Positions 18,812 through 27,590 are shown, counted from the first letter of the stretch. The stretch is 64,000 nucleotides of DNA from Methyloprofundus sp. (GCA_016592635.1 AP023240.1:2459630-2523629); one strand, 5' to 3'. The notes: a model not told the origin generated them from the letters alone. Numbers and translations: made by a program.

Positions 18812-19249
18812 TTAATCACTAATACGTACAGCCAATACATCACAATGCGCATGATGCAACACTGCATTAGCAGTTGACCCCAGAATTAACTCCAATCCAT
18901 GCCTGCCATGTGAGCCGACCAGAATCAAATCAACCGCCTCTCTATCAGCATAATGAATAATTTCTTGCTTAGGAACACCCCACACCAAGTTACGAGCCAT
19001 ATCAATATCATTAAATTCAGCCAATTCTTCTATAAACAGGCTTTTTTCCAACTCTAATAATGGATTGGCAACATCAGCACCCAAGTCAATTTCAGTACCA
19101 TAAGCCGTACCTGATAACGGTAAATTATCAACCACATGCATAACACTCAATATAGCTTGCTGCTGTGTGGCTAAAAATATTGCTTTTTGCAAAACTGACT
19201 TACAATTTTTTGAATAATCAATTGCCGCTAAAATATGCCGATAACTCAC
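18812..19249 (-). CDS. Universal stress protein (UspA family)
   Basis: 145 residues. It begins YRHILAAIDYSKNC and ends with the ATP-binding type signature LILVGSHGRHGLELILGST..AVLHHAHCDVLAVR (G-2x-G-9x-G-S/T pattern), so nucleotide binding is likely. It is the last gene of a three-gene minus-strand set with a short cysteine-rich protein (10 bases upstream) and a potassium channel. Usp domains often act as ATP/AMP-sensing partners of transporters, which fits that context. Confidence 0.9.
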   Translation of the reverse strand: MSYRHILAAIDYSKNCKSVLQKAIFLATQQQAILSVMHVVDNLPLSGTAYGTEIDLGADVANPLLELEKSLFIEELAEFNDIDMARNLVWGVPKQEIIHYADREAVDLILVGSHGRHGLELILGSTANAVLHHAHCDVLAVRISD

Positions 19250-19258
19250 TGTAGACTC

Positions 19259-19411
19259 CTATTCCTTAATTTGATCACCGTTTAATAATCTATAAACGGA
19301 TAAACAGCCCTCACAACAAAACAACTTAACGCCATCAACTGTTTTTAAACTAAACCCGCTCACCTCAACATCCAACCCACATAGGGCACATTTAATAATA
19401 TCGTCACTCAT
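19259..19411 (-). CDS. 50-residue cysteine-rich metal-binding protein
   Basis: A short gene missed by length cut-offs. The translation begins MSDDIIKCALCGLDVEV and continues with KLFCCEGCLSVYRLL, giving two Cys pairs (CxxC and CCxxC). This resembles the small N-terminal zinc or heavy-metal binding motif found ahead of some P-type copper ATPases. It lies 11 bases after the potassium channel stop and 9 bases before the Usp start, so it is clearly embedded in the operon. I infer metal binding or redox sensing; the exact family is not recognised. Confidence 0.7.
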   Translation of the reverse strand: MSDDIIKCALCGLDVEVSGFSLKTVDGVKLFCCEGCLSVYRLLNGDQIKE

Positions 19412-19422
19412 AATAGCCCTAA

Positions 19423-21153
19423 TTATGTTTTACTAAAACGTCGCTCATACCATTGCATAAAATACCCAGCTGCCTGATGCTTGCCAGTGCGCAAATAAAA
19501 TAAATCATACTCACTATTAATTGCTGACTTAAGTAAATTACGCGCCTGCTCGGTACCACAAAAAAGCAATTGATCACCTTCTTTAACTTTATGGGTCATA
19601 CGTGGCAACGGAATATTCTCCCCTTCGGAGCGAATAACAAAAGGCACTAATGCCAATTCATGTTTGCGATTGCGGGGGTCTGCAATAATATCACCTAAGA
19701 ACACATCCTCCCCTTTATCCAAACAAGCAATGACGGCACTACTTTTTTCTCGGGTAAAATCTATAGTGACTAACAAAGGCTTTTTATCGCCTATCTTTTT
19801 TCGTAACTGGCATATTATCTCGCGCAACACTTTGTCTCGGCCTGGCTCTTTAGCCAATAAATACCAAAAAAAATGCTTTAATAAAGGCGCAATCAATAAT
19901 AACATTATTTTTCGTGCCGTTACTAATGTAGGCTGCATAATCATATCCACATTCGCTTTTGCAAAAGCCAGTTCATTTTGGTGGCTATTCTGGCGCACAA
20001 TAGTGAACAAATCTTTATTCAAACAACGCGCATTCAACAAAACACTTAAATTCTGGCCATCATCATCTGCTGCTGCCAAGATCCCTACCGCTTCATCGAT
20101 ACCAGCTAAACGCAATGTTTTGGCATTAGTTCTGCCGACGATATAGGTTTCAATTTCCTCTTCTTTTCTTCTGGAATGCGGGTCAATTACTGACGTTTTA
20201 ACACCATTCATAGTTAAAACATGGTTGGCTTCCATACCCATCCTGCCATAGCCACAGATGATCCAGCGACCTACTGGAGGACGTACAATAGATTCTAAAG
20301 TTGCACCTTTATCACCCACTAGCCAATTATTCATCGCATAAAATGCGGGGTTATTAATACAAGCATTTAATACTTTGGCAAAAGTTTTAAAGGGGTCAAC
20401 AATATGCACCTCTCCACCTAAAGTCGCTAAAGTTTCTTCGTAATCATTCACCTTAGACATGGTAATAATGCCAATATTAGGATTCAACAAACGTGCAATA
20501 GCCGAAATTTTAAGGTTAGTTTCTTCATTTCTAGTAATGGAGACAACCGCTTTACAGTGCTTACTTAATAAACCAGCTTCTAATAAATGCTTGGGCACAC
20601 TCGCATCTGCGCATAAACCAGGCACAAACATTTTATAGTTACGTAATGATAACGCCTGAATACGCTCCTCACTGCTATCAATGACAACCGACCGCAAACC
20701 AGCATCATTCAAACCTCTCACCAAAACACTACCCGTATCACCAAAGCCACAGATAATATAAAAAGGCCCGATTATACGGTTAACCCGCCGAGAAAATCGC
20801 CATTCAGCAACAGCTCGAATAAAAAAAGCATTTTGAAATAAACGAATAATACTACCCAAAGCATAGAACCAAGTCACTACACTCATATAGAGACAAATAA
20901 TGACCCATAAGCGCTGGGCATCACTAAACTCAAAGGGGATTTCCCCAAAGCCAGTAGTAGTCGCCGTATAAGTCATAAAATAAAACGCGTGAAAAATACT
21001 TAAGTACTGGGCCTTTCCATCAATTTCCGGCCCTGGAATAAACACCATGACCGATACCGCAACGACATAGACCAATAATAATGCCATTAATGGAACGCGC
21101 ATTTCGCGCATAACAATAAAACTAACGCGACTTAGATCGTTATTTGTATTCAT
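19423..21153 (-). CDS. Potassium channel protein with two TrkA-N (RCK) domains
   Basis: 576 residues. Two membrane helices (about 18-36 and 80-105) flank a pore loop TATTTGFGEIPFEF, whose filter TTGFGE is a variant of the K+ channel TVGYGD. Two Rossmann-type RCK/TrkA-N domains follow (YIICGFGDTGSVLVRGL and WIICGYGRMGMEANHVL), each with a GxGxxG nucleotide site, then a TrkA-C-like end. It is probably a ligand-gated inner-membrane K+ channel. The downstream small metal-binding protein and Usp protein are likely accessory or sensory partners; a DUF6394-like membrane gene lies upstream on the same strand. Confidence 0.88.
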   Translation of the reverse strand: MNTNNDLSRVSFIVMREMRVPLMALLLVYVVAVSVMVFIPGPEIDGKAQYLSIFHAFYFMTYTATTTGFGEIPFEFSDAQRLWVIICLYMSVVTWFYALGSIIRLFQNAFFIRAVAEWRFSRRVNRIIGPFYIICGFGDTGSVLVRGLNDAGLRSVVIDSSEERIQALSLRNYKMFVPGLCADASVPKHLLEAGLLSKHCKAVVSITRNEETNLKISAIARLLNPNIGIITMSKVNDYEETLATLGGEVHIVDPFKTFAKVLNACINNPAFYAMNNWLVGDKGATLESIVRPPVGRWIICGYGRMGMEANHVLTMNGVKTSVIDPHSRRKEEEIETYIVGRTNAKTLRLAGIDEAVGILAAADDDGQNLSVLLNARCLNKDLFTIVRQNSHQNELAFAKANVDMIMQPTLVTARKIMLLLIAPLLKHFFWYLLAKEPGRDKVLREIICQLRKKIGDKKPLLVTIDFTREKSSAVIACLDKGEDVFLGDIIADPRNRKHELALVPFVIRSEGENIPLPRMTHKVKEGDQLLFCGTEQARNLLKSAINSEYDLFYLRTGKHQAAGYFMQWYERRFSKT

Positions 21154-21210
21154 ACGTGGTATCTCATATCAACTCAGCTTTAATCATAAACTAATTAAAA
21201 TAAGCCCAGT

Positions 21211-21594
21211 TTACAACCGCGACATTAAAGTCTCAGACACCAAAATAACCACAGAAATAACATTTGCAACTAAGGCACCTACTGCTAGAGAGATAATGCT
21301 AGTGATAGCATCTGGTGTTATGCCTGTTTCAATAATATGTACGGCATAAGTCCAATGCAATGCCGCAGCCAATAACTCAAAGTCAGCCACTAAACTGGTT
21401 GCTAATAAAATAGCCCCTATTTGCGAGCGGTCACCCAATTTTAAGCCCGTTGCAATCAAGTTAACCACAACCACTGCAAATAATTCAAACACGCCGTGAT
21501 GCGCAGGATTATCATACTCTCCCAGCACGAATCCCACATTTAAGGTTAATGACAAAACAATGAAAAATCCAAAAATAACTTTCTCAAAATTCAC
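21211..21594 (-). CDS. Small integral membrane protein (DUF6394-like)
   Basis: 127 residues with about four hydrophobic helices and few charged residues (DNPAHHGVFELFAVVVVNLI is a distinctive block). I associate it with the family labelled DUF6394, found next to ion-channel genes, but without a search this is a recollection. It precedes the potassium channel by 57 bases on the same strand and probably belongs to that transcription unit. Function unknown. Confidence 0.65.
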   Translation of the reverse strand: MNFEKVIFGFFIVLSLTLNVGFVLGEYDNPAHHGVFELFAVVVVNLIATGLKLGDRSQIGAILLATSLVADFELLAAALHWTYAVHIIETGITPDAITSIISLAVGALVANVISVVILVSETLMSRL

Positions 21595-21740
21595 GGAAAA
21601 ACCTCAATAGGAAAGAGAAAAAATAAGCGATATTCTACCTTAAATAGTTTATTAAAAAACGAAAAAACTAGCCTTAATATATCAATGCTTGCTAATATAG
21701 ATACCTTGTTAAATTTATTAAAGACTAACTAGGAGTTTTT

Positions 21741-22085
21741 ATGGCTGTAACAGCAATGGATTTGGTAGCAACTGCCAAACAAAATATTACTGAAATCACG
21801 GTAACTGATGCAAAGCAAGTAATTGCAAACCAACTAGTTTTAGACGTTAGAGATCCGGCAGAATTTGCAGCAGGACAACTACCTAATGCTGTCAATATTC
21901 CACGCGGCGTGCTTGAATTTCAAATTGGCAACCACCCTGCTTTTGCAGGCCAGCAAGACACGGATATTATTGTGTACTGTCAATCTGGTGGTCGCTCAGC
22001 TCTTGCCACTGAAGCCTTGCATAAACTAGGCTTCAGTAAAGCAGTTAGCATGGCAGGCGGTTACAAAGCTTGGTCAGAAAACTAA
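21741..22085 (+). CDS. Rhodanese-domain sulfurtransferase
   Basis: A 114-residue single-domain rhodanese. The active-site loop VYCQSGGRSALA carries the catalytic Cys, and VLDVRDPAEFAAGQLPNAVNIPRG is the CH2A-type motif. Such proteins carry persulfide sulfur in the cytoplasm. The start is supported by TAGGAG upstream. hslR begins five bases after its stop, implying co-expression. The dsrC/tusE-tusB genes lie nearby on the other strand, so a role in sulfur relay is possible. Confidence 0.93.
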   Translation: MAVTAMDLVATAKQNITEITVTDAKQVIANQLVLDVRDPAEFAAGQLPNAVNIPRGVLEFQIGNHPAFAGQQDTDIIVYCQSGGRSALATEALHKLGFSKAVSMAGGYKAWSEN

Positions 22086-22089
22086 TACT

Positions 22090-22479
22090 ATGCAACAACC
22101 AGATGCACTTCGGCTAGATAAGTGGCTTTGGGCAGCGCGTTTTTTTAAAACGCGCAAACTTGCCGCCGAAGCAGTATCTGGTGGCAAAGTTCATTTAAAC
22201 GGGCAACGTACTAAACCCAGCAAAGAAGTCAAAATTAATAGTCAGTTAATTATTCATAAAGAACAATTTAGCTGGGATATTACTGTCTTGGCAATTAATG
22301 CACATCGCCGCCCTGCTGCTGAAGCCGTTTTACTCTATGCAGAAACCCCAGAAAGTATCAAGCAGCGTGAGCAAGATATTATCCAAAGAAGGGAAGAGCA
22401 ACAATTTATGCATGCTGATCCAAGCAGTCGCCCTACCAAAAAACAGCGTAGGCAAATTCATCAATTTAAGCAGAAGTAG
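22090..22479 (+). CDS. hslR: Ribosome-associated heat shock protein 15 (S4 domain)
   Basis: 129 residues with an N-terminal S4 RNA-binding domain (LRLDKWLWAARFFKTRKLAAEAV...GGKVHLNGQRTKPSKEV) and a basic C-terminal tail rich in Lys, Arg and Gln. Hsp15 binds 50S subunits with a stuck nascent peptidyl-tRNA and helps recycling after heat stress. It begins five bases after the rhodanese stop. Confidence 0.93.
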   Translation: MQQPDALRLDKWLWAARFFKTRKLAAEAVSGGKVHLNGQRTKPSKEVKINSQLIIHKEQFSWDITVLAINAHRRPAAEAVLLYAETPESIKQREQDIIQRREEQQFMHADPSSRPTKKQRRQIHQFKQK

Positions 22480-22506
22480 GTTTAAGCTATTTCACTGGCC
22501 ACACTA

Positions 22507-22839
22507 CTACAAACAGCTAGGTGGCTTTGGCAAGCCAGCAATCTTACATGCATACTTCAAAGGCCCTTCAGGAAATAACTTCAGTAAATAACGGCTATTA
22601 CCTTTATCTTCGCCTAATGTTTTCTTAATGGCTTTAGCAAACACCCGCGCATTGGGTAAATACTGATATTGCTGATAGAATTCTCGAATAAACCACAAAA
22701 TTTCCCAATGTGCATCAAGCAGCTCAATACTTTCTAACGAAGCCAGTTGTTTAGCAACACCCTCATTCCATTGCAGCGTATCAGTTAAAAAACCTTGCTC
22801 ATTACGTGCAATAATATTCCCTTGTACTGTTAACTCCAT
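22507..22839 (-). CDS. tusE: DsrC/TusE-family sulfur carrier with both C-terminal cysteines
   Basis: 110 residues. The family fold is clear (DAHWEILWFIREFYQQYQ, then the C-terminal arm ACKIAGLPKPPSCL). The arm has Cys98 and penultimate Cys109, eleven positions apart. That is the DsrC arrangement; TusE of the tRNA 2-thiouridine pathway normally keeps only the last cysteine. It overlaps the end of a tusB/dsrH-like gene. No dsrEF/tusCD or dsrAB genes are near, so its pathway is uncertain: tRNA thiolation, or a more general persulfide or trisulfide carrier. Confidence 0.88.
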   Translation of the reverse strand: MELTVQGNIIARNEQGFLTDTLQWNEGVAKQLASLESIELLDAHWEILWFIREFYQQYQYLPNARVFAKAIKKTLGEDKGNSRYLLKLFPEGPLKYACKIAGLPKPPSCL

Positions 22840-23129
22840 GTTTTTATTACATCATACTCAATGGTTAACTGTACAAATTCAGGATAATCCAGCAACGTTA
22901 ACTTTGCTAATACCTCTACAGCAGTAAGCCCCCTTAGCTGCATATCAGGCGCTAATATATAACATTGCCTATCTTGGCAGCATTGTAATAATGATTCATT
23001 ATGGGTAGCATTTTTATGTAAGGCCAACACAGCATCACCTATAAAAATAACCGCATCACCTTGTCCAATCCGTGCAAATAATTCAGCATGTCCAGTATTG
23101 ATACTCACAATATGCAACATTCTATTCAT
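22830..23129 (-). CDS. tusB: DsrH/TusB-family sulfur relay protein
   Basis: About 99 residues, starting MNRMLHIVSINTGHAE. The body matches small DsrE/H-fold proteins (LFARIGQGDAVIFIGDAVLAL; YILAPDMQLRGL). Cytoplasmic TusB is the third subunit of the TusBCD sulfur relay, but tusC and tusD are absent here. Start choice is uncertain: ATG at 23129 overlaps the upstream SMR stop by eight bases, and ATG at 23120 gives the more typical family start MLHIV. The stop overlaps the start of tusE/dsrC by about ten bases. Confidence 0.78.
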   Translation of the reverse strand: MNRMLHIVSINTGHAELFARIGQGDAVIFIGDAVLALHKNATHNESLLQCCQDRQCYILAPDMQLRGLTAVEVLAKLTLLDYPEFVQLTIEYDVIKTWS

Positions 23130-23442
23130 CAGCAAAAACTTTCAAACCAATGACACCAATAATGATTAATGAAATAGAAGAAAGTCTGTAAATATCAATG
23201 GATTCTTTAAATAAAAAAATACCTGCAATCGCAATGCCTGCCGCACCAACGCCTGTCCAAATAGCATATGCAGTCCCTAAAGGTAAGGTTTTAATAGCCA
23301 ACATTAATAAACCAAAGCTCCCTGCTCCTGCTACCGCAGTGACAATAGAAGGAATTAATTTAGTAAACCCCTCATTATATTTCAAACTTAGCGCAAATAT
23401 AATTTCCGAACAACTCGCTAAAGTAAGGTACAACCAACCCAT
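23122..23442 (-). CDS. SMR-family transporter, Gdx/SugE-like guanidinium exporter
   Basis: A 106-residue protein with four membrane helices. The conserved membrane glutamate is in SCSEIIFALSLKYNEGFTKL, and TLPLGTAYAIWTGVGAAG matches the Gdx/SugE branch better than the EmrE drug-exporter branch. Gdx proteins export guanidinium in exchange for protons as dual-topology dimers. An AGGAGA ribosome-binding site lies before the ATG. I see no guanidine riboswitch in the short upstream region. tusB overlaps its end by a few bases. Confidence 0.85.
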   Translation of the reverse strand: MGWLYLTLASCSEIIFALSLKYNEGFTKLIPSIVTAVAGAGSFGLLMLAIKTLPLGTAYAIWTGVGAAGIAIAGIFLFKESIDIYRLSSISLIIIGVIGLKVFADE

Positions 23443-23519
23443 CTTCTCTCCTGATGAATATACAGATAATAGAGAATATTTTACAATACTCAGTCCCTAG
23501 GTTAATTATTTATTTACCC

Positions 23520-24275
23520 ATGTCTTTAGATTCCCAATTTGCTATCAATAATAATCTTGATATTATGCGTAAGCTAAATATTATTTGGCAGCAATCTTGC
23601 TTAGTGACCGTCAGCTTTGGCACACCAACAGTGTCCTTTCTAACGGCGATTACCGATATTGATAAAAACCAACAGACATTAAGCCTAGATGCCGCTCCTA
23701 AAGATTACCTAACCCAACAACTGTTAGCAGCTAGCGAGATAAATTTCAGCGCAAATGTTGCAGGCATTCAGGTACACTTCACACAAACCAAAGCGAGCAC
23801 CCAGCAAACAAATGACAACAACGTCATCACTGTCGCCATCCCTGACACCCTTTTTTGGCTAGAACATCGGCACTTTTACCGCATTAGATCGCCGCTATCG
23901 AACCCGGCAAGCTGTAATATGGAGATCAGACTAAAGAGTGACGACTCAGGATTACCACGGAAATTTAACTTCAAACTCTATGATATGAGTATTTCGGGTC
24001 TCGCTTTAATGTATGAAGCAGATGCTAAAATCAACTTTTTACGTCCTCATGCCGTATTCGATAACTGCCATATAACGCTGCCGGAAATTGGCGATTTCTA
24101 TGGCTCCATCGAAATACGGAACCAACGCCCATTGAATAGCAACAACCCTGATAAAACTCAACTGGTGGGAGCTCAATTTATCAACCCCTCACCTGCAGTA
24201 GAAACCAAAACACAACGTTACATGCAATGGATTGAACGTGAAAATATTAAGCTAAAGAAAAAAAATGAGCTCTAA
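23520..24275 (+). CDS. ycgR: YcgR-like c-di-GMP-binding protein (PilZ domain)
   Basis: About 251 residues from the ATG at 23520 (an in-frame ATG at 23454 would add 22 residues; neither has a clear ribosome-binding site). The N-terminal half is a YcgR-type barrel and the C-terminal half a PilZ domain with both c-di-GMP motifs: the arginine motif HRHFYRIRSPL and DMSISGLAL. YcgR slows flagellar rotation when c-di-GMP rises; no flagellar gene is in the window, so it may act on another output. It overlaps xseA by 11 bases. Confidence 0.85.
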   Translation: MSLDSQFAINNNLDIMRKLNIIWQQSCLVTVSFGTPTVSFLTAITDIDKNQQTLSLDAAPKDYLTQQLLAASEINFSANVAGIQVHFTQTKASTQQTNDNNVITVAIPDTLFWLEHRHFYRIRSPLSNPASCNMEIRLKSDDSGLPRKFNFKLYDMSISGLALMYEADAKINFLRPHAVFDNCHITLPEIGDFYGSIEIRNQRPLNSNNPDKTQLVGAQFINPSPAVETKTQRYMQWIERENIKLKKKNEL

Positions 24276-25617
24276 CACAATTGATAACGACAAAATTTTA
24301 AGTATTTCACAACTTAATCGTGATGTTAAATACCTCTTAGAGCAAAATTTTTTCGCAGTACAAGTTATTGGAGAAATTTCTAATTTAAGTCGTCCTTCTT
24401 CAGGCCATCTATACTTTTCTTTAAAAGATGTAGGAGCACAAGTGCGTTGCGCCCTCTTTCGCAGGCAAGCACAAAAACTCAATTTTGAACCTAAAAATGG
24501 CCTGCAAATTCAAGCCAGTGCTAATGTCAGCCTTTATGAAGCTCGCGGTGACTATCAGCTCATTATCAATAACATGCAAGAATCGGGGGATGGCGCTTTA
24601 CGCAGAGCTTTTGAACAACTGCAAGCCAAACTAGCTACCAAAGGATTTTTCGCTGAGGAGCATAAAAAAATCCTACCGACCATCCCAGCCTGTATTGGGG
24701 TAATTACTTCACCGACAGGTGCTGCTATTCGTGATATTTTATCAGTACTTGCACGCAGGTTTCCTGCTATCCCTGTTATTATTTACCCAGTGCTAGTGCA
24801 AGGGAATGATGCAAAGTATGCGATTAACCAAGCCATCATCACTGCCAATCAACATAAAGACTGCGATGTCTTAATATTGGCTCGTGGTGGTGGTTCATTA
24901 GAAGATTTATGGGCATTTAATGAAGAAATGGTGGCAACTGCTATTTATAAAAGCCGCATTCCCATTATTAGCGGTATTGGCCATGAAACTGATACCACCA
25001 TTGCCGACTATGTGGCCGACCTTCGCGCCGCCACTCCTACTGCTGCAGCTGAACATTGTGTGCCTGATGCAAGTCAGTGGCTAGGACAATTTCAAGCCTA
25101 TGAGCATCATTTAAACCAGTTACTGCAAAATAAAATAGCACAACATAAGCGACACTTAGACTGGCTCAGTAAAAACTTAAACCAGCAACATCCCGGCAAG
25201 CAACTAGAAACTAAGGCACAACGCTTAGATGAACTAGAAGCACGCCTAAAATTGAGCCTACAAAATAAATTAAGCCAAGCGAATAGTCAGCGGCAAGCAC
25301 AGCAAGCGCAACTGTGGCAGTTTAACCCTACTCATAAAGTACAACAACTAGACAACCAATATAACAACTTAAATACACGCCTACATGCCAACATGCAAAA
25401 CAGGCTGCATACACAACAGCAAAAACTAGCCCAGTTGAGCCAAACATTAAATATTATCAGCCCACTAGCCACCTTACACCGTGGCTATAGCTTAAGTAGT
25501 AACACCCGAGGAACCTTACTCACTTCTAGCAAACAGCTAAAAGTAGGGCAACATATTACCACCCGTCTTGCCGAAGGCGAGTTTAGCAGTCAAATACAGG
25601 AACTAAACCATGAATAA
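24265..25617 (+). CDS. xseA: Exodeoxyribonuclease VII large subunit
   Basis: 450 residues, normal for XseA. An N-terminal OB-fold (VIGEISNLSRPSSGHLYFSL) is followed by the catalytic region with GVITSPTGAAIRDI, ILARGGGSLEDLWAFNEE and GIGHETDTTIADYVADLRA. A long coiled-coil C-terminal part follows. With the small subunit XseB (not in the window) it degrades single-stranded DNA to acid-soluble oligonucleotides. It overlaps both the ycgR end and the start of the M23 peptidase gene. Confidence 0.96.
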   Translation: MSSNTIDNDKILSISQLNRDVKYLLEQNFFAVQVIGEISNLSRPSSGHLYFSLKDVGAQVRCALFRRQAQKLNFEPKNGLQIQASANVSLYEARGDYQLIINNMQESGDGALRRAFEQLQAKLATKGFFAEEHKKILPTIPACIGVITSPTGAAIRDILSVLARRFPAIPVIIYPVLVQGNDAKYAINQAIITANQHKDCDVLILARGGGSLEDLWAFNEEMVATAIYKSRIPIISGIGHETDTTIADYVADLRAATPTAAAEHCVPDASQWLGQFQAYEHHLNQLLQNKIAQHKRHLDWLSKNLNQQHPGKQLETKAQRLDELEARLKLSLQNKLSQANSQRQAQQAQLWQFNPTHKVQQLDNQYNNLNTRLHANMQNRLHTQQQKLAQLSQTLNIISPLATLHRGYSLSSNTRGTLLTSSKQLKVGQHITTRLAEGEFSSQIQELNHE

Positions 25618-26458
25618 GATTCTTTTCGCACTACTGTTTATCCCTCAATGGGTACTGAGTGCAGTACTCCCGCAACAACTGGCCGTACCAGGTGGTATCG
25701 TTAATATAGAGCTAGGCTATATCGTTAATCCAGCACCACAAGTCTTTTTTCAGGAGAAACGAGTATTAGTGTTAGAAAATGATAAAAAGTGGTATGCCAT
25801 TGTGGGCATCCCACTCAAAACAACAGCAGGCAAGCATGCCATCCAAGTTGGTGCGGGTAAAAAAAGATCCAATATTTATTTTGATGTTGCGGATAAAGAC
25901 TATCCTGCACAGTACATTACCCTTAAAAATAAACGCATGGTCAACCCCAACCCTGATGATATTAAGCGCATCACCAGCGAACGCCCTGCTATCTACAAAG
26001 CCTTAACCACTTGGACAGAACAACCTGTGGATGGGTTATCTTTCAGCTTACCTGTAGATGGACGCTTAAGCAGCCCTTTTGGACTCAAGCGTTTTTTTAA
26101 CAATCAGCCTAAAAATCCACATAGTGGCTTAGATATTGCTGCACGCACTGGTGCCCCTATTACTGCTCCGTCACCCGGCATAGTTATCAACACTGGCAGT
26201 TATTATTATAATGGCAATACCGTTTTCCTTGACCATGGCCAAGGACTCATTACCGGCTATTTTCATATGTCTAAAATATCGGTTACCACCGGACAACTAG
26301 TTGATAGTGGCACAAAATTAGGTGAAGTTGGCGCAACAGGCAGAGTGACTGGCCCACACCTACATTGGAATGTATATTTAAATAATACCAAAGTCGATCC
26401 AGCATTATTTGTACCTGAGTTAGCGAGTAAACTCACTGCAGCAAGTCCCCAAAAATAG
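25610..26458 (+). CDS. M23-family (LytM) metallopeptidase
   Basis: 282 residues with an N-terminal Sec signal peptide (residues 1-18). The C-terminal LytM domain (about 150-275) has the zinc ligands in PHSGLDIAARTGAPI (HxxxD) and GPHLHWNVYLN (HxH), with GLITGYFHMSKISV between them. It probably cuts or remodels peptidoglycan cross-links, or serves as a non-enzymatic amidase activator, in the periplasm. Its ATG overlaps the xseA stop (ATGAATAA). Confidence 0.92.
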   Translation: MNKILFALLFIPQWVLSAVLPQQLAVPGGIVNIELGYIVNPAPQVFFQEKRVLVLENDKKWYAIVGIPLKTTAGKHAIQVGAGKKRSNIYFDVADKDYPAQYITLKNKRMVNPNPDDIKRITSERPAIYKALTTWTEQPVDGLSFSLPVDGRLSSPFGLKRFFNNQPKNPHSGLDIAARTGAPITAPSPGIVINTGSYYYNGNTVFLDHGQGLITGYFHMSKISVTTGQLVDSGTKLGEVGATGRVTGPHLHWNVYLNNTKVDPALFVPELASKLTAASPQK

Positions 26459-26524
26459 CCATTACTTTTTAATGGAAAAACCGTAAAATAAAACTATCTC
26501 TTTATTAACTAAAGGAAAAATGAC

Positions 26525-26842
26525 ATGAAATTCTCAACTACTGCTGACATAGCAGGCGAAACCATCCAAGAAAACTTAGGCGTTGTTGCAGGCAATGTCG
26601 TACAGTCTAAACATGTAGGCCGTGACATGATGGCAGGTTTGAAAAGTATTATTGGTGGAGAAATAGCTGGCTATACTGAAATGCTGGCAGATGCCCGCGA
26701 TATAGCCATTGAAAGAATGGTAGATGAGGCAAAAAAACGTGATGCTGATGCAATTGTTAATATTCGTTTTACCACCAGCGCTATTATGAACAGTGCCTCA
26801 GAAATCTTAGCTTACGGTACAGCGGTAAAATTAAAGGGTTAA
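26525..26842 (+). CDS. YbjQ/UPF0145 family protein
   Basis: 105 residues of the YbjQ family: repeated Val/Gly-rich strands (GVVAGNVVQSKHVGRD) and the motif EMLADARDIAIERMVDEA...RDADAIVNIRF. It forms a pentameric heavy-metal-binding-like fold in solved relatives; the cellular role is unknown. An AAAGGA lies upstream of the ATG. A palindromic repeat begins 21 bases downstream. Confidence 0.9.
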   Translation: MKFSTTADIAGETIQENLGVVAGNVVQSKHVGRDMMAGLKSIIGGEIAGYTEMLADARDIAIERMVDEAKKRDADAIVNIRFTTSAIMNSASEILAYGTAVKLKG

Positions 26843-26862
26843 GATAGCTAAGATTGGATATA

Positions 26863-26937
26863 GTTCCCATGCTCCCGCGTGGGAATTCATCCTTGAACGC
26901 TCCAGCGTTCCTATACATGACGCGGGAGCATGGGAAC
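26863..26937. repeat. Palindromic intergenic repeat (CCCGCG/GGGAAC family), nested hairpins
   Basis: Outer arms GTTCCCATGCTCCCGCG and CGCGGGAGCATGGGAAC are exact inverted copies; an inner hairpin GAACGCTCCAGCGTTC lies between them. A related, imperfect copy is at 27503-27560. This type of dispersed palindromic unit is common in gammaproteobacterial intergenic DNA. Confidence 0.85.
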
Positions 26938-27079
26938 AATAAAAATTTATCCGTCATAATAAACATAAAGTGTGCACAAAAAAATAAACCACAAAAGTTA
27001 ATGTATTTTATTAACTCAATCACTTTACTTGTTGGTTTTTAATCTTATAATAAGCGCTCAATCATTTTACAGAGCAACC

Positions 27080-27493
27080 ATGCATCCGTCATTAAGCCTT
27101 AACCCTCTTTCCCTTACTCGCTCAATCAGGCGCTTAGACCGTATTAATGGCAGAAATAAAATATTCACACCCATTTCAAGCACCTATGTTCCTGAACATG
27201 CAGTTCATGAAGAGGATGATAAAATAAGCCAACTTATTCATTTAATTAATAAACTTTATGCGCTTTCTGATGATGAAAAACTAGAATATAAAAAACACCC
27301 GCATAAGTTTGTTAATACGCCGTCTATCGTGGGTATCCGCCATAATAAAAACTCACCCTATCGGGTTATTAGGATTGAACGCTATACAGATTATTCTACC
27401 TTTAGCTCACAAATGGCAAAATTTGGCTTTAAATTATGTATTTTTAAAGGCCATAATCTTGATGGTATTTTTATTAAAGGCTCTCAATTCTAG
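27080..27493 (+). CDS. Hypothetical protein, 137 residues
   Basis: Start taken at the ATG at 27080; the frame is also open from a TTG at 27029. I recognise no family. The protein is soluble and basic, with no signal peptide or membrane segment. It has a helical middle (DKISQLIHLINKLYALSDDE) and a C-terminal part with alternating strands (PYRVIRIERYTDYSTF; LCIFKGHNLDGIFIKG). It lies between two copies of a palindromic repeat. It could be a real lineage-specific gene, or less likely a decayed fragment. Confidence 0.5.
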   Translation: MHPSLSLNPLSLTRSIRRLDRINGRNKIFTPISSTYVPEHAVHEEDDKISQLIHLINKLYALSDDEKLEYKKHPHKFVNTPSIVGIRHNKNSPYRVIRIERYTDYSTFSSQMAKFGFKLCIFKGHNLDGIFIKGSQF

Positions 27494-27502
27494 TAATCAG
27501 CC

Positions 27503-27560
27503 CCTATACATGATGCTGGAGCGTCATAAGCTGCATTCCCACGCTGGAGAGCATGGGAAC
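27503..27560. repeat. Second, degenerate copy of the 26863-26937 palindromic family
   Basis: It shares CCTATACATGA, TGCTGGAGCGTC, CATTCCCACGCTGGAG and GCATGGGAAC with the copy at 26863, but in rearranged order. Both flank the 137-residue hypothetical gene. Confidence 0.65.
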
Positions 27561-27590
27561 GATAAACAGTACTAGAAGATTGTAAATCCA

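Noticed and set aside
23443..23519. Guanidine riboswitch upstream of the Gdx/SugE-like gene
   Set aside because: The upstream region is short and lacks the paired hairpins with ACGR loops or the larger ykkC fold; only an AGGAGA ribosome-binding site is visible.
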